Positions 43,554-52,815 of a stretch of 64,000 nucleotides of DNA are shown here, piece by piece. Within the stretch, counting starts at the first letter, position 1; every line of letters starts with the position of its first letter. Location of the stretch: contig NZ_LIWB01000002.1 in the NCBI RefSeq assembly GCF_001905725.1, positions 25,357 through 89,356 on the forward strand. The letters are read 5' to 3'. The notes beneath the pieces were generated by a model that was not told where the DNA came from, searched no databases, and saw only the letters and a list, made by a program, of their open reading frames with translations. A program made the translations under genes and the position numbers. The DNA comes from Streptomyces sp. CB02400 (GTDB lineage: Bacteria; Actinomycetota; Actinomycetes; Streptomycetales; Streptomycetaceae).

Positions 43554-44564
43554 TCATGCCGTCCCGCGCGGTACCGTGCTCGCCCGTTCCGTCAGCCGGG
43601 GCGGCAGCAGGGTGGTCCCCGGTACGGGGAGACCGGACAGCTTCCGTACGAGCAGGTGCACCGCGCGGGTGCCCAGCTCCGCCGACGGCACGGCGACCGA
43701 GGTGACCGGGACGCGGGCCGACGCGGCGACGGGGGACGGGCAGACGGCGGTCAGGGACAGATCGCCGGGGACGCTCAGCCCCAGCCGCTCGAAGGCGTCG
43801 ATCAGCGGATCGATCAGCGGTTCGTTGTGCACGACCACCCCCGTCAGCGCCGGCAGCTCGCGCACCAGCCGCTCGGCGATCGCGCGGGCGGCGTCACGGC
43901 CGGCCCCGCACGGATGCACGGCCGAGGTGAGCCGGTGCCGGTCGGCGGCAGCCGTGAAGCCCTCCACCAGCCGCCGCGCGAACGCGGTCCGCCGCACGTA
44001 CACCTCCGGCGGCGAGCCGACCAGCGCCACCACCCGGTGCCCGAGCCGCGCCAGATGGTCCACACACAGCTCACCGGCCGCCCGGAAGTCCAGGTCGACA
44101 CAGGTCAGCCCGTCCGGCTCGGCGGGCACGCCGATCAGCACGGACGGCAAGGACCCCGCGCGCAGCAGCGGCAGCCGGGAGTCCTGGAGCTGTACGTCCA
44201 TCACGATCACCCCGTCCGCCAGCCGGGTGTCCGCGACGCGCCCGATGCCCTCCTCGCCCTCGCCCTGGGTGAGCATCAGCACGTCGTGGTCGTGGGCGCG
44301 GGCGGCGGTGACCACCGACACCGCGAACTGCGTGACCACCGGCACGTGGACGCCGGAGCGCATCGGGACCGCCAGGGCCAGCACCTTCGACCGGTGGCCG
44401 GCCGCGCCCCGGCCACCGCCGTCCGCGCGGTAGCCCAGTTCGCGGACGGCCGCCTGCACCCGGAGCCGGGTCGCGTCGGAGATCGGACGCTTGCCGCTGA
44501 GCGCGTACGAGACCGTACTGGGGGAGACCCCGGCGCGCCGGGCCACATCCGTGATCTTCACCAT
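43554..44564 (-). CDS. LacI family transcriptional regulator
   Basis: 336 residues from ATG 44564 behind GAGGA. The N-terminal helix-turn-helix and hinge are classic: VKITDVARRAGVSPSTVSYA, LSGKRPISDATRLRV, AAVRELGYRADG. The C-terminal two-thirds is a periplasmic-binding-protein-like effector domain. A perfect 14-bp palindrome at 44610-44623 lies 46 bases upstream, so it probably represses itself and perhaps the region downstream. No sugar gene is adjacent, so the effector is unknown. Confidence 0.92.
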   Translation of the reverse strand: MVKITDVARRAGVSPSTVSYALSGKRPISDATRLRVQAAVRELGYRADGGGRGAAGHRSKVLALAVPMRSGVHVPVVTQFAVSVVTAARAHDHDVLMLTQGEGEEGIGRVADTRLADGVIVMDVQLQDSRLPLLRAGSLPSVLIGVPAEPDGLTCVDLDFRAAGELCVDHLARLGHRVVALVGSPPEVYVRRTAFARRLVEGFTAAADRHRLTSAVHPCGAGRDAARAIAERLVRELPALTGVVVHNEPLIDPLIDAFERLGLSVPGDLSLTAVCPSPVAASARVPVTSVAVPSAELGTRAVHLLVRKLSGLPVPGTTLLPPRLTERASTVPRGTA

Positions 44565-44609
44565 CGGGGGTCCTCATCTGCACGGTCCGTGGGGATGCAG
44601 AAAGCGGTT

Positions 44610-44623
44610 TCGAAGCGCTTCGA
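44610..44623. promoter_or_regulatory. Palindromic LacI-type operator
   Basis: TCGAAGCGCTTCGA is a perfect palindrome with the central CG and GAAGC half-site form typical of LacI-family operators. It lies upstream of the lacI-type gene and 45 bases beyond the stop of the transporter gene that precedes it. Confidence 0.75.
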
Positions 44624-44654
44624 CGGGTGAAGGTATGTGCGGGACCTGTGCCCG

Positions 44655-46001
44655 TCAATGGGTCGGGAGGGAATCGGTGGAGCGGTTCGACGGCCCGAAC
44701 AGGACAGAGGTGCAGAGGGCCACGAGAAGGGCGATCGCGGCCGCCGCCACCGGCACGCCGTACCCGGCCGTCGCCGAGACGTGCTCCACCGTCCAGCCGC
44801 CCGCCGCGCTGCCGCAGGCGATCCCGCCGAGCAGGCCGGTCACCGCGAGCGTCATGCCCTCGTTCAGCCGGTCCTCGGGCGTGTACCGCTGGACCAGGGT
44901 CATGGTGGTGACCATGGTGGGGGCGGTCGCCATCCCGGCGACCAGCAGCGCCCCCGCCAGCAGCACCAGCGAGCCGGTGAGCCCGGCCGCGAGCAGCGGC
45001 AGGGTCATCAGCGCGGCCATCGCGGCCAGGCACCACGGCAGCCGGGACCGCGCGGACCCCGCCGGGCGTATCGCCCCGTACAGCAGCCCCGCCGCACAGG
45101 AACCGGCCGCCTGGAGCGCGAGCACGGCGCCGGACGCCGCGCGGTGCCCCCGCTCGTCCGCGAACGCGAGGGTGACGACCTCCAGCGAGCCGAACACCGC
45201 GCCCGTCGCGAGACAGACCACCAGCAGCGGCCGCATGCCGGGCGACCGGAACGGCGCCCGCGCGGAGGAGCGCCGTGCGGCCGGCGGCTCGGTCGACCGC
45301 TGGGCGGTGAACAGAACGGTGCCCGTCAGCAGCAGTACGGCACCCACGAGCGTGCCCGCCTCCGGGAAGAACGTCCCGCACAGGAAGGCCGCGAGCACCG
45401 GGCCGAGCATGAAGCACAGTTCGTCGGCGGCCTGTTCGAAGGAGTTCGCGGTGTGCAGGGCCTCGGCGTCCCCCTTCAGCAGGTGCGCCCAGCGGGCCCG
45501 CGACATCCCGCCGGTGTTGGGGGTGGTGGCGGTGGCGGCGTAGGAGGCGAACAGGGTCCAGTCCGGGGCGCCGTGCCGCACGCAGAGCAGCAGCGCGAGG
45601 GAGCCGAGTACGGCGAACACCGTGGCCGGCAGGGCGACACGGGCCTGTCCGTACCGGTCGACCAGGCGCGCGGTCCACGGCGCGACCACCGCCGTCGCCG
45701 CCAGGCCCGTCGCGGTGACGGCGCCGGCCAGGGCGTACGAGTCCCGCGTCCCGGCGATCATCACGACCGCGCTCACGCTGAACATGCCCATCGGCAGCCG
45801 CGCGATCAGGTTCCCGGCGGTGAACGCGCGGGTGCCGGGCAGTGCGAAGAGACGGCGGTACGGGCCCTTGGGGCGGCGGTACGGGCCCTTCGCGCTGGGC
45901 CCGTTCCGCCCGCGCGGGCCGAAGTCGACGGCGACCAGGGTGTCGGCGGTGACCGCGAACAGGGGAGTGTCCCGGGTGGCCCGGGAGGTCGGCTGAGGCA
46001 T
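44655..46001 (-). CDS. MFS transporter
   Basis: 448 residues from ATG 46001 (GGTGG upstream). About 12 hydrophobic helices. The N-terminal 60 residues are soluble and include a short duplicated stretch KGPYRRPKGPYRRLFALPG. Helix 2-3 loop ARLVDRYGQARVALPA matches the MFS signature D-R-x-G. The family exports drugs or small metabolites by proton antiport; the substrate is unknown. It is divergent from a LysR regulator (84-bp gap), which probably controls it. Confidence 0.88.
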   Translation of the reverse strand: MPQPTSRATRDTPLFAVTADTLVAVDFGPRGRNGPSAKGPYRRPKGPYRRLFALPGTRAFTAGNLIARLPMGMFSVSAVVMIAGTRDSYALAGAVTATGLAATAVVAPWTARLVDRYGQARVALPATVFAVLGSLALLLCVRHGAPDWTLFASYAATATTPNTGGMSRARWAHLLKGDAEALHTANSFEQAADELCFMLGPVLAAFLCGTFFPEAGTLVGAVLLLTGTVLFTAQRSTEPPAARRSSARAPFRSPGMRPLLVVCLATGAVFGSLEVVTLAFADERGHRAASGAVLALQAAGSCAAGLLYGAIRPAGSARSRLPWCLAAMAALMTLPLLAAGLTGSLVLLAGALLVAGMATAPTMVTTMTLVQRYTPEDRLNEGMTLAVTGLLGGIACGSAAGGWTVEHVSATAGYGVPVAAAAIALLVALCTSVLFGPSNRSTDSLPTH

Positions 46002-46084
46002 GACACCACCGTCGCCCGCGGTCGTACGGCCGGTCCAACACCTTCCCCGCACCGATTGACGCACCTGTGTTGTAAGTTCACGTC

Positions 46085-47053
46085 ATGGCCGCCCCCGCCC
46101 ACCTCGACCCCCGCCTGCTGCGCGCCTTCGTGACCGTCGCCGAGGAGCTGCACTTCACCCGGGCCGCCACGCGCCTCTACGTCGCCCAGCAGGCGCTCAG
46201 CCGGGACGTACGGCGGCTGGAACGCGACCTGGGCAGCGAGCTGTTCGTACGGACCACCCGCCAGGTGACCCTGACCGCCGACGGCGAACGCCTGCTGCCG
46301 TACGCCCGCGCGGTGCTCCAGGCGCAGGACGACCTGCTCGCCGCCGCCGGACAGGCCCGCCCCCTGCTGGTGGACCTCAACTCGCCGGGCCTCGCCACCC
46401 CGCGCCGGATACTGCACCGGGCCCGCGAACTCGCCCCCGCCCACGAACTGATGGCCCGCTACGAGAGCGGGCTGACCGGGGCCGCGGGGGAACTGCTCGC
46501 GGGGCGGCTCGACGCGTCGTTCGGACGGTTCGCGGGCCTCGCCCCCGCACTGCGGGCCGGACTCGACCAGCAGCCCGTGCGCCACGAGCCGATGGCGGTC
46601 GTCCTGCCCGAGGACCACCCGCTGGCCGCACTGACCGAGGTGCCGCTCGCCGCACTCGCCGGCGAGACGGTCTACGCCGGTGCCGGGAACCCCCGTACAC
46701 CGGAGTGGACGGACCTCGCGCGGTCGCTGTTCGAGGGGCGGGGGATCACGCTCGCGTCGCCCGCGCCGCTGGCCGTCGGGGAGGAGGAGTTCCAGCGGAT
46801 CATGGCCAGAACACGTCATCCGATCCTCGCCGTGGTCGACTTTCCGCCACTGCCCTCGACGGTGCTGCGCCCTCTCGTGGATCCGGTTCCGTTGTCACCC
46901 GTGTCCCTGGTGTGGAGGAAAGGGATGATCCATCCCGCTCTGGACGCCCTGCGGCGGGCGGCGGCCGTCGTCGCCGCCGAGGAGGGCTGGCTGCGGCGGC
47001 CGGACGGGGGATGGCTGCCCGATCGGGATATTGTCGTGATGGCGGCCCGGTGA
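46085..47053 (+). CDS. LysR family transcriptional regulator
   Basis: 322 residues from ATG 46085. The N-terminal helix-turn-helix fits the family: LLRAFVTVAEELHFTRAATR, LYVAQQALSRDVRRLERDLG, ELFVRTTRQVTLTADG. The C-terminal effector-binding domain covers residues about 90-300. It is divergent from the MFS transporter gene; in this arrangement LysR proteins usually control the divergent gene in response to a metabolite. ttgacgcacctg at about 46055 may be part of the shared promoter. Confidence 0.92.
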   Translation: MAAPAHLDPRLLRAFVTVAEELHFTRAATRLYVAQQALSRDVRRLERDLGSELFVRTTRQVTLTADGERLLPYARAVLQAQDDLLAAAGQARPLLVDLNSPGLATPRRILHRARELAPAHELMARYESGLTGAAGELLAGRLDASFGRFAGLAPALRAGLDQQPVRHEPMAVVLPEDHPLAALTEVPLAALAGETVYAGAGNPRTPEWTDLARSLFEGRGITLASPAPLAVGEEEFQRIMARTRHPILAVVDFPPLPSTVLRPLVDPVPLSPVSLVWRKGMIHPALDALRRAAAVVAAEEGWLRRPDGGWLPDRDIVVMAAR

Positions 47054-47228
47054 TGTCTCACTACTGACACGAACGACTGCCGCGGGAACACAGGGCCTCC
47101 ACGTACGCTACATTCGGTCCCCGAGCACGGTGTGATAAACGGGGCGCTCGGAGCGGGTGGGGGCCCGGTCCGCCGACGGGTGCTCGGGTCGTACGTGCGC
47201 ACCGTAAGTGCCCTGTGGGGGGAAGTGC

Positions 47229-49016
47229 GTGCGCGTGGAGAATTGGCGAGAAGACGCCCAACCGGATCGGCCCGAGGGCGCGTCGGCGTTCGACAGGAAC
47301 GCCGAGGACGAGGACCTGCGTGAGACGAGGGTCCTCCCCCTGGGAGAGAAGCCCGCCGACGCGGACGTGCGCGACGCCGGCCCCGGCTCCCTCGAGGACC
47401 GCTGGGCCCGCCTCGGAGTCTTCCCCAGCGGCAACGACAAGACCCAGGTCCTGCCCGACACCGCTCACCGCGCGGAGCCCCCCGCCCGGCCCGGGCCGCG
47501 GACCGGTGACACCCGTGGCCCCGCGGCGCCGCACCGGACGACACCGTCCGGGGGCCGTCCGGACGGCCCCCGGAACACCGAGCGCCCCGCGGCGCCGACG
47601 CCGGGTCGGCCGGATGCTCCCTGGGACGCCGAGCGCCCTGCGGCGCCGGGTCGGACGGCACCGTCCGAGAGCCCGGCGGACGGTCCCCGGAATGCCGGAC
47701 GCCCCGCGGCGCCGCACCGGACCACGCCGTCCGAAAGCCGGCCGGACGCTTCCTGGGACGCCGAGCGCACCACCGCCCTGCGCGTCCCCCGCCAGCCGGG
47801 CGGCGCCCCCGGCGCCAAGTCGGCAGACCCCTCCTCCCGGCAGGGTGGAGCACGCCTCTCGGGCGACCGAGGAGCGGCCGGCTCCCCGCCGGCCTCCCGA
47901 CGCCCGTCGTCCGCCCCCGGGACAGCGGGTTTCCCGCCGGCTTCCGGAGGCCCGTCGTCCGGCCCTGGGACAACCGGCTTCCCGCCGGCTTCCGGAGGCT
48001 CGTCGCCCGACGCCGGGACCGCCGTTCTCCCGGCGGCTTCCGGGCGCCCGTCGTCCGCCCCCGGGGCGGCAGGGGCCCCGACCGAGTTCCTGCGCCCGTC
48101 CTCGGACTCCGGTGCTCCGACCGAGTTCCTGCGTCCCTCTCCGGACACTGGTGCTCCGACCGAGTTCCTGCGTCCCTCCTCGGGCCCCGGCGCCCCGACG
48201 GCCCCCCGCACCCCCGTCCGTGACCCCTGGCAGGAAGAGGCCGGTGACTCCGCCGCGGCCACCCACGACCCGCACGAGGTGACGGTCCAGCTCGACTCCG
48301 TGCAGATAGGGGAAGGCCTCGAACTGCGCCGGACGCCGGGCCACGCGCGCCACGCGGGCGGCGGGCAGGACGCCGCCGGCGGACCCGTGTTCGTCGACGA
48401 GTCCGGCCGCCGCAGCCGCCTCTACCGCCGTATCGGCCTGGTCGTCGGCCTCGCCTGCGCCGGCTACGCCGTCGTCATGGTCGCCACGCTGCTGTCCGGC
48501 AACTCCGACGCCCCCTGGATGCCCGTGCCCGGCCAGGAGAACAAGCCCGCCGGTCAGGTCGAGACGACACCGCAGCCCACCGAGACGGACACCACGCCCG
48601 GCTCCGGCACCAGCCTCGCCCCGGGCGGCACGCCGACCACCGGCGCCCCGACCCTGCCCGCGCCCGACGCCACCGCCCCCGCGACGGGCGGCGGAACCGG
48701 CACCGGGAACCAGCCGGACGCCACCGACCCGACACCGACGGCGACCGAGCAGAACACCACCGACCCGGCCACCGGCGGTGACGACGACGCCACCTCCACA
48801 CCCCCGGACGACACCGTGAGCACACCGCCCGCGGACCAACCGGTGTCGGAGACCCCAGACCCCGTGACGACCGCCCCCACGGGCGGCGGAGAGGCCGGCA
48901 CCGACGACCTCGCCGGTGCCCCCGCCGACCAGCCGGTCGTCGCCGACGACGGCTCCGCCGCTCAGCCGGACCCGTCCACCACCCCCGCCGCACAGTCCCC
49001 GGAGAACGTCGTCTGA
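47229..49016 (+). CDS. matA: MatA-type membrane protein with long repetitive cytoplasmic region
   Basis: 595 residues from the GTG at 47229 (GGGGAAG upstream; another GTG two codons later fits too). Residues 1-400 are hydrophilic and low in complexity, rich in Pro, Ala, Arg, Gly and Ser, with internal repeats (three 13-residue units of PTEFLRPS type at bases 48078-48194, and several FPPASGG units). One membrane helix (IGLVVGLACAGYAVVMVATL, about 402-422) and an external tail rich in Thr, Pro and Asp follow. It overlaps matB by one base. In S. coelicolor and S. lividans the mat locus is needed for mycelial aggregation through a glucosamine polymer; assignment of this gene as matA rests on position and my memory of the locus. 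Confidence 0.75.
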   Translation: MRVENWREDAQPDRPEGASAFDRNAEDEDLRETRVLPLGEKPADADVRDAGPGSLEDRWARLGVFPSGNDKTQVLPDTAHRAEPPARPGPRTGDTRGPAAPHRTTPSGGRPDGPRNTERPAAPTPGRPDAPWDAERPAAPGRTAPSESPADGPRNAGRPAAPHRTTPSESRPDASWDAERTTALRVPRQPGGAPGAKSADPSSRQGGARLSGDRGAAGSPPASRRPSSAPGTAGFPPASGGPSSGPGTTGFPPASGGSSPDAGTAVLPAASGRPSSAPGAAGAPTEFLRPSSDSGAPTEFLRPSPDTGAPTEFLRPSSGPGAPTAPRTPVRDPWQEEAGDSAAATHDPHEVTVQLDSVQIGEGLELRRTPGHARHAGGGQDAAGGPVFVDESGRRSRLYRRIGLVVGLACAGYAVVMVATLLSGNSDAPWMPVPGQENKPAGQVETTPQPTETDTTPGSGTSLAPGGTPTTGAPTLPAPDATAPATGGGTGTGNQPDATDPTPTATEQNTTDPATGGDDDATSTPPDDTVSTPPADQPVSETPDPVTTAPTGGGEAGTDDLAGAPADQPVVADDGSAAQPDPSTTPAAQSPENVV

Positions 49017-51217
49017 TGGCATCCCGCTCCCCCCGTCACCGGCCTCCCCGTCAGGCCCGTGGCGGTGCCCTGCGTCGCCGCGTACCCCTGCGCCTCCTGC
49101 TTCCGGTGCTCGTCCTCGTCGCCCTGGCGGCGATGCTCATGCTGCGCGGATACGTGCACAGCGAGATCCTCGCCGACCACCGCGTCCAGAAACCCGCACC
49201 CACCACCCAGGTGCCGGAGGAAATCCTGGAGGGCGGCCCGGTCATCGACGCCCGCGCCGGCAAGGTCCAGAGCCTGAGCGTGCCCGACCACCGCCTCGTC
49301 CTCACCTTCGACGACGGCCCGGACCCGACCTGGACCCCGAAGGTGCTCGACGTGCTGAAGAAGCACGACGCGCACGCGGTCTTCTTCGTCACCGGCACCA
49401 TGGCCTCCCGCTACCCGGACCTCGTCCAGCGCATGGTCGACGAGGGCCACGAGATCGGCCTGCACACCTTCAACCACCCCGACCTCGCCCTCCAGTCCAA
49501 GAAGCGCATCGACTGGGAGCTGTCGCAGAACCAGCTCGCGATCACCGGCGCGGCCGGCATCCGCACCTCGCTCTTCCGCCCGCCGTACTCCTCCTACGCC
49601 GAGGCCATGGACAACGAGTCCTGGCCGGTCACCGAGTACATCGGCAGCCGCGGTTACCTCACCATCGTCAACAACACCGACAGCGAGGACTGGAAGCGGC
49701 CCGGCGTCGACGAGATCATCCGCCGCGCCACGCCGCACCACGGCAAGGGCGCCATCGTCCTGATGCACGACTCCGGCGGCGACCGCAGCCAGACCGTCGC
49801 GGCGCTCGACAGGTTCCTGCCCGACCTCAAGGACAAGGGCTACGAGTTCGACAACCTCACCGAGGCCCTGGACGCGCCCAGCGCGCACAGCCCGGTCACC
49901 GGCGCCGACCTCTGGAAGGGCAAGGCGTGGATCTTCCTGGTCCAGGCCTCGGAGCACATCACCGACGTCCTGGTGGTCGGCCTCGCGATCATCGGCACCC
50001 TGGTCATCGGCCGCTTCGTCCTGATGCTGCTCCTCTCCGGCGTCCACGCCCGCCGGGTCCGCCGGAAGAACTTCCGCTGGGGCCCGCCGGTCAACGAACC
50101 GGTGACGGTGCTGGTCCCTGCGTACAACGAGGCCAAGTGCATCGAGAACACCGTCAACTCCCTGATGGCGAGCGAGCACCCGATCGAGGTCCTCGTCATC
50201 GACGACGGTTCCACCGACGGCACCGCCCGCATCGTCGAGGCGATGGGCCTGCCCAACGTACGGGTGATCCGCCAACTCAACGCGGGCAAGCCGGCCGCGC
50301 TCAACCGGGGCCTGGCCAACGCCCGTTACGACATCGTCGTGATGATGGACGGCGACACCGTCTTCGAACCGTCCACGGTCCGTGAACTCGTCCAGCCCTT
50401 CGGCGACCCGAGGGTCGGCGCGGTGGCGGGCAACGCCAAGGTCGGCAACAAGGACAGCCTCATCGGCGCCTGGCAGCACATCGAGTACGTGATGGGCTTC
50501 AACCTGGACCGCCGGATGTACGACATCCTGCGCTGCATGCCCACCATCCCCGGCGCGGTGGGCGCCTTCCGCCGCTCCGCCCTGGAGCCCATCGGCGGCA
50601 TGAGCGACGACACCCTCGCCGAGGACACCGACGTCACCATGGCGCTGCACCGCGCCGGCTGGCGCGTGGTCTACGCCGAGAACGCCCGCGCCTGGACCGA
50701 GGCCCCGGAGACCGTCCAGCAGCTCTGGTCCCAGCGCTACCGCTGGTCGTACGGCACCATGCAGGCCATCTGGAAGCACCGCCGCGCGGTGATCGAGAAG
50801 GGCCCCTCGGGCCGCTTCGGCCGGATCGGCCTGCCCTTCGTCTCCCTGTTCATGATCGTGGCCCCGCTGCTGGCCCCGCTGATCGACGTCTTCCTGCTCT
50901 ACGGCATCGTCTTCGGCCCGACCCAGAAGACGATCATGGCGTGGCTGGGCGTCCTCGCCATCCAGGCGGTCTGCGCGGCCTTCGCCTTCCGCCTCGACCG
51001 TGAACGCATGACCCACCTGATCTCGCTGCCGCTGCAGCAGATCCTCTACCGCCAGCTCATGTACGTGGTGCTGCTCCAGTCCTGGATCACCGCACTCACC
51101 GGCGGCCGCCTGCGCTGGCAGAAGCTGCGGCGCACCGGCGTGGTCGGAGCCCCCGTCGCCGGAGCGGTGCCGGGCCAGCGTGACCGGCGCAGCGATGATC
51201 GGAGGCCCGTGGCATGA
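49016..51217 (+). CDS. matB: Bifunctional polysaccharide deacetylase / family 2 glycosyltransferase (MatB type)
   Basis: 733 residues from ATG 49016, overlapping the matA stop by one base. An N-terminal anchor helix (LRLLLPVLVLVALAAMLML) precedes a NodB deacetylase domain: LTFDDGPDPTWTPKV (about 95), metal histidines in GLHTFNHPDL (about 148), FRPPYSSYAEA and IVLMHDSGGDRS. After a helix (about 315-340) comes a processive GT2 domain with VIDDGSTDGTARI (about 393), VMMDGDTVFEPS (about 442), EDTDVTMALHRAG (about 537) and QRYRW (about 571), then three to four membrane helices. This should polymerise and partly deacetylate N-acetylglucosamine at the membrane, making a PNAG-like extracellular polymer as reported for Streptomyces matAB. 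Confidence 0.93.
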   Translation: MASRSPRHRPPRQARGGALRRRVPLRLLLPVLVLVALAAMLMLRGYVHSEILADHRVQKPAPTTQVPEEILEGGPVIDARAGKVQSLSVPDHRLVLTFDDGPDPTWTPKVLDVLKKHDAHAVFFVTGTMASRYPDLVQRMVDEGHEIGLHTFNHPDLALQSKKRIDWELSQNQLAITGAAGIRTSLFRPPYSSYAEAMDNESWPVTEYIGSRGYLTIVNNTDSEDWKRPGVDEIIRRATPHHGKGAIVLMHDSGGDRSQTVAALDRFLPDLKDKGYEFDNLTEALDAPSAHSPVTGADLWKGKAWIFLVQASEHITDVLVVGLAIIGTLVIGRFVLMLLLSGVHARRVRRKNFRWGPPVNEPVTVLVPAYNEAKCIENTVNSLMASEHPIEVLVIDDGSTDGTARIVEAMGLPNVRVIRQLNAGKPAALNRGLANARYDIVVMMDGDTVFEPSTVRELVQPFGDPRVGAVAGNAKVGNKDSLIGAWQHIEYVMGFNLDRRMYDILRCMPTIPGAVGAFRRSALEPIGGMSDDTLAEDTDVTMALHRAGWRVVYAENARAWTEAPETVQQLWSQRYRWSYGTMQAIWKHRRAVIEKGPSGRFGRIGLPFVSLFMIVAPLLAPLIDVFLLYGIVFGPTQKTIMAWLGVLAIQAVCAAFAFRLDRERMTHLISLPLQQILYRQLMYVVLLQSWITALTGGRLRWQKLRRTGVVGAPVAGAVPGQRDRRSDDRRPVA

Positions 51218-52539
51218 CCCACGGATACACGACCGGCACGGGCACGAGCCCGGAACCGGCGGGCCCGTACGGAACGCCGTACGCGGGGGGCGCGGGCGCG
51301 GTCCCCGAGACGCCGTACACGCTCCCGCAGCAGCGTGCGGCCGAGGCGGCGCCCAAGCCCGAGTCCGCCCCGGCGCCCAGGAAGCCGGGCCGCGACCGGT
51401 ACCTGGACCTGCTGCGCTCCATCGCCCTGGTCCGCGTCGTGGTGTACCACCTCTTCGGCTGGGCCTGGCTGACGGTGCTGTTCCCCTCGATGGGCGTGAT
51501 GTTCGCGCTGGCCGGTTCGCTGATGGCACGTTCGCTGAAGCGTCCGGCACTGAGCGTGATCCGCAGCCGCGTCCGGCGCCTGCTACCGCCCCTGTGGGCG
51601 TTCTCCGCGGTCGTGCTGGCGATGATGTTCGTCAACGGCTGGAACCCGTCCGAGGACCCGGACCACGGTGACACCTGGGGCCTGATCGGGCTGTTCAACT
51701 ACATCGTCCCGATCGGCGCCCCGCCCTACCCCTGGCACGTCGGCTCGAAGTCCGGCCTGCTTGAGGACACCTGGGCGGTGCAGGCCGCGGGCGTTCTGTG
51801 GTACCTGCGCGCCTACCTGTGGTTCGTCCTCGCGTCGCCGCTGTTGCTGTGGCTGTTCCGCAAGGCTCCCTGGCCGACGCTGCTCGCGCCGCTCGGCCTG
51901 ACGGCGATCGTCGGCACGGGCGTGGTGACCATTCCCGGCGAGACGGGCAACGCGGTCACCGACTTCGCGGTCTACGGCAGCTGCTGGGTGCTGGGCTTCG
52001 CCCACCACGAGGGCCTGCTGAAGCAGGTCCCCCGGTACGTCTCCGTTTCCTGCGCGTCGCTGGTGATGGCCTTCGGCCTGTGGTGGGCCTCGAACCACCT
52101 CGGCCCCGACGGCTGGGACCTCAACGACATCCCGCTGGCCCAGGCCACCTGGTCGTTCGGCTTCGTCGTGATCCTGCTCCAGTACTCCCCGTCCTGGCAG
52201 GAACTCCCTGGCCGGCTGGCCAAGTGGGACAAGATGGTGACCCTCTCCAACAACCGCGCGGTCACCATCTACCTGTGGCACAACCTGCTGATCATGGCGA
52301 CGGTCCCGATCATCGACCTGGCCTACCGGCTCCCCTTCATGCAGAGCGAGCGGGCGGTCGCCGCCCTCGACGGCGCGTACACCATCTGGATGTTCGCCCT
52401 GGTCTGGCCGCTCATCGGCCTGATGGTCCTCGCGGTCGGCTGGGTCGAGGACCTCGCGGCGAAGCGCAGGCCACGCCTGTGGCCGAACGGAAGCAAGAGC
52501 AAGCGTCCCCAGCCGAGCGCCGGGGCGCACCGGGGCTGA
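51214..52539 (+). CDS. Membrane acyltransferase (acyltransferase 3 family)
   Basis: 441 residues from the ATG overlapping the matB stop (ATGA). After a Pro/Ala-rich cytosolic tail of about 60 residues come RDRYLDLLRSIALVRVVVYH, with the conserved His of this family, FPSMGVMFALAGSLMARSL, and about ten membrane helices, ending with TIYLWHNLLIMATVPIID. Such proteins O-acetylate or succinylate surface polysaccharides. Tight coupling to matB indicates that the target is the mat polymer. A hairpin (52553-52580) follows. Confidence 0.88.
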   Translation: MTHGYTTGTGTSPEPAGPYGTPYAGGAGAVPETPYTLPQQRAAEAAPKPESAPAPRKPGRDRYLDLLRSIALVRVVVYHLFGWAWLTVLFPSMGVMFALAGSLMARSLKRPALSVIRSRVRRLLPPLWAFSAVVLAMMFVNGWNPSEDPDHGDTWGLIGLFNYIVPIGAPPYPWHVGSKSGLLEDTWAVQAAGVLWYLRAYLWFVLASPLLLWLFRKAPWPTLLAPLGLTAIVGTGVVTIPGETGNAVTDFAVYGSCWVLGFAHHEGLLKQVPRYVSVSCASLVMAFGLWWASNHLGPDGWDLNDIPLAQATWSFGFVVILLQYSPSWQELPGRLAKWDKMVTLSNNRAVTIYLWHNLLIMATVPIIDLAYRLPFMQSERAVAALDGAYTIWMFALVWPLIGLMVLAVGWVEDLAAKRRPRLWPNGSKSKRPQPSAGAHRG

Positions 52540-52552
52540 CGTCACGGTTGCC

Positions 52553-52580
52553 TGCGCCACCGGGGTTCACCGGTGGCGCA
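52553..52580 (+). terminator. Hairpin terminator after the mat operon
   Basis: tgcgccaccgg / ccggtggcgca, a perfect 11-bp stem with loop ggttca, 14 bases after the acyltransferase stop; no T-tract. Confidence 0.7.
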
Positions 52581-52815
52581 GCGGTCACCTCGTGATGTGC
52601 GTGAGGAAGGCGGCCCATGTGGTGGGGAGAGACCGAGCCGGGTCCGGGCGTGGGCTGCGTCTCGTGCAGGAGCACGCCGACTCGTGGGGTGGTTGGGCTC
52701 TCGGCGACGGCATGCCGGGGCGAGGGGCCGGGAAGCTGCTCTGGTTCGAAGTGGGCGGGCGTGCAAAACTGCCCCTGTTGCGGAAGTGAACAGAGGTGCC
52801 AGGGGGCGAGGGCGG

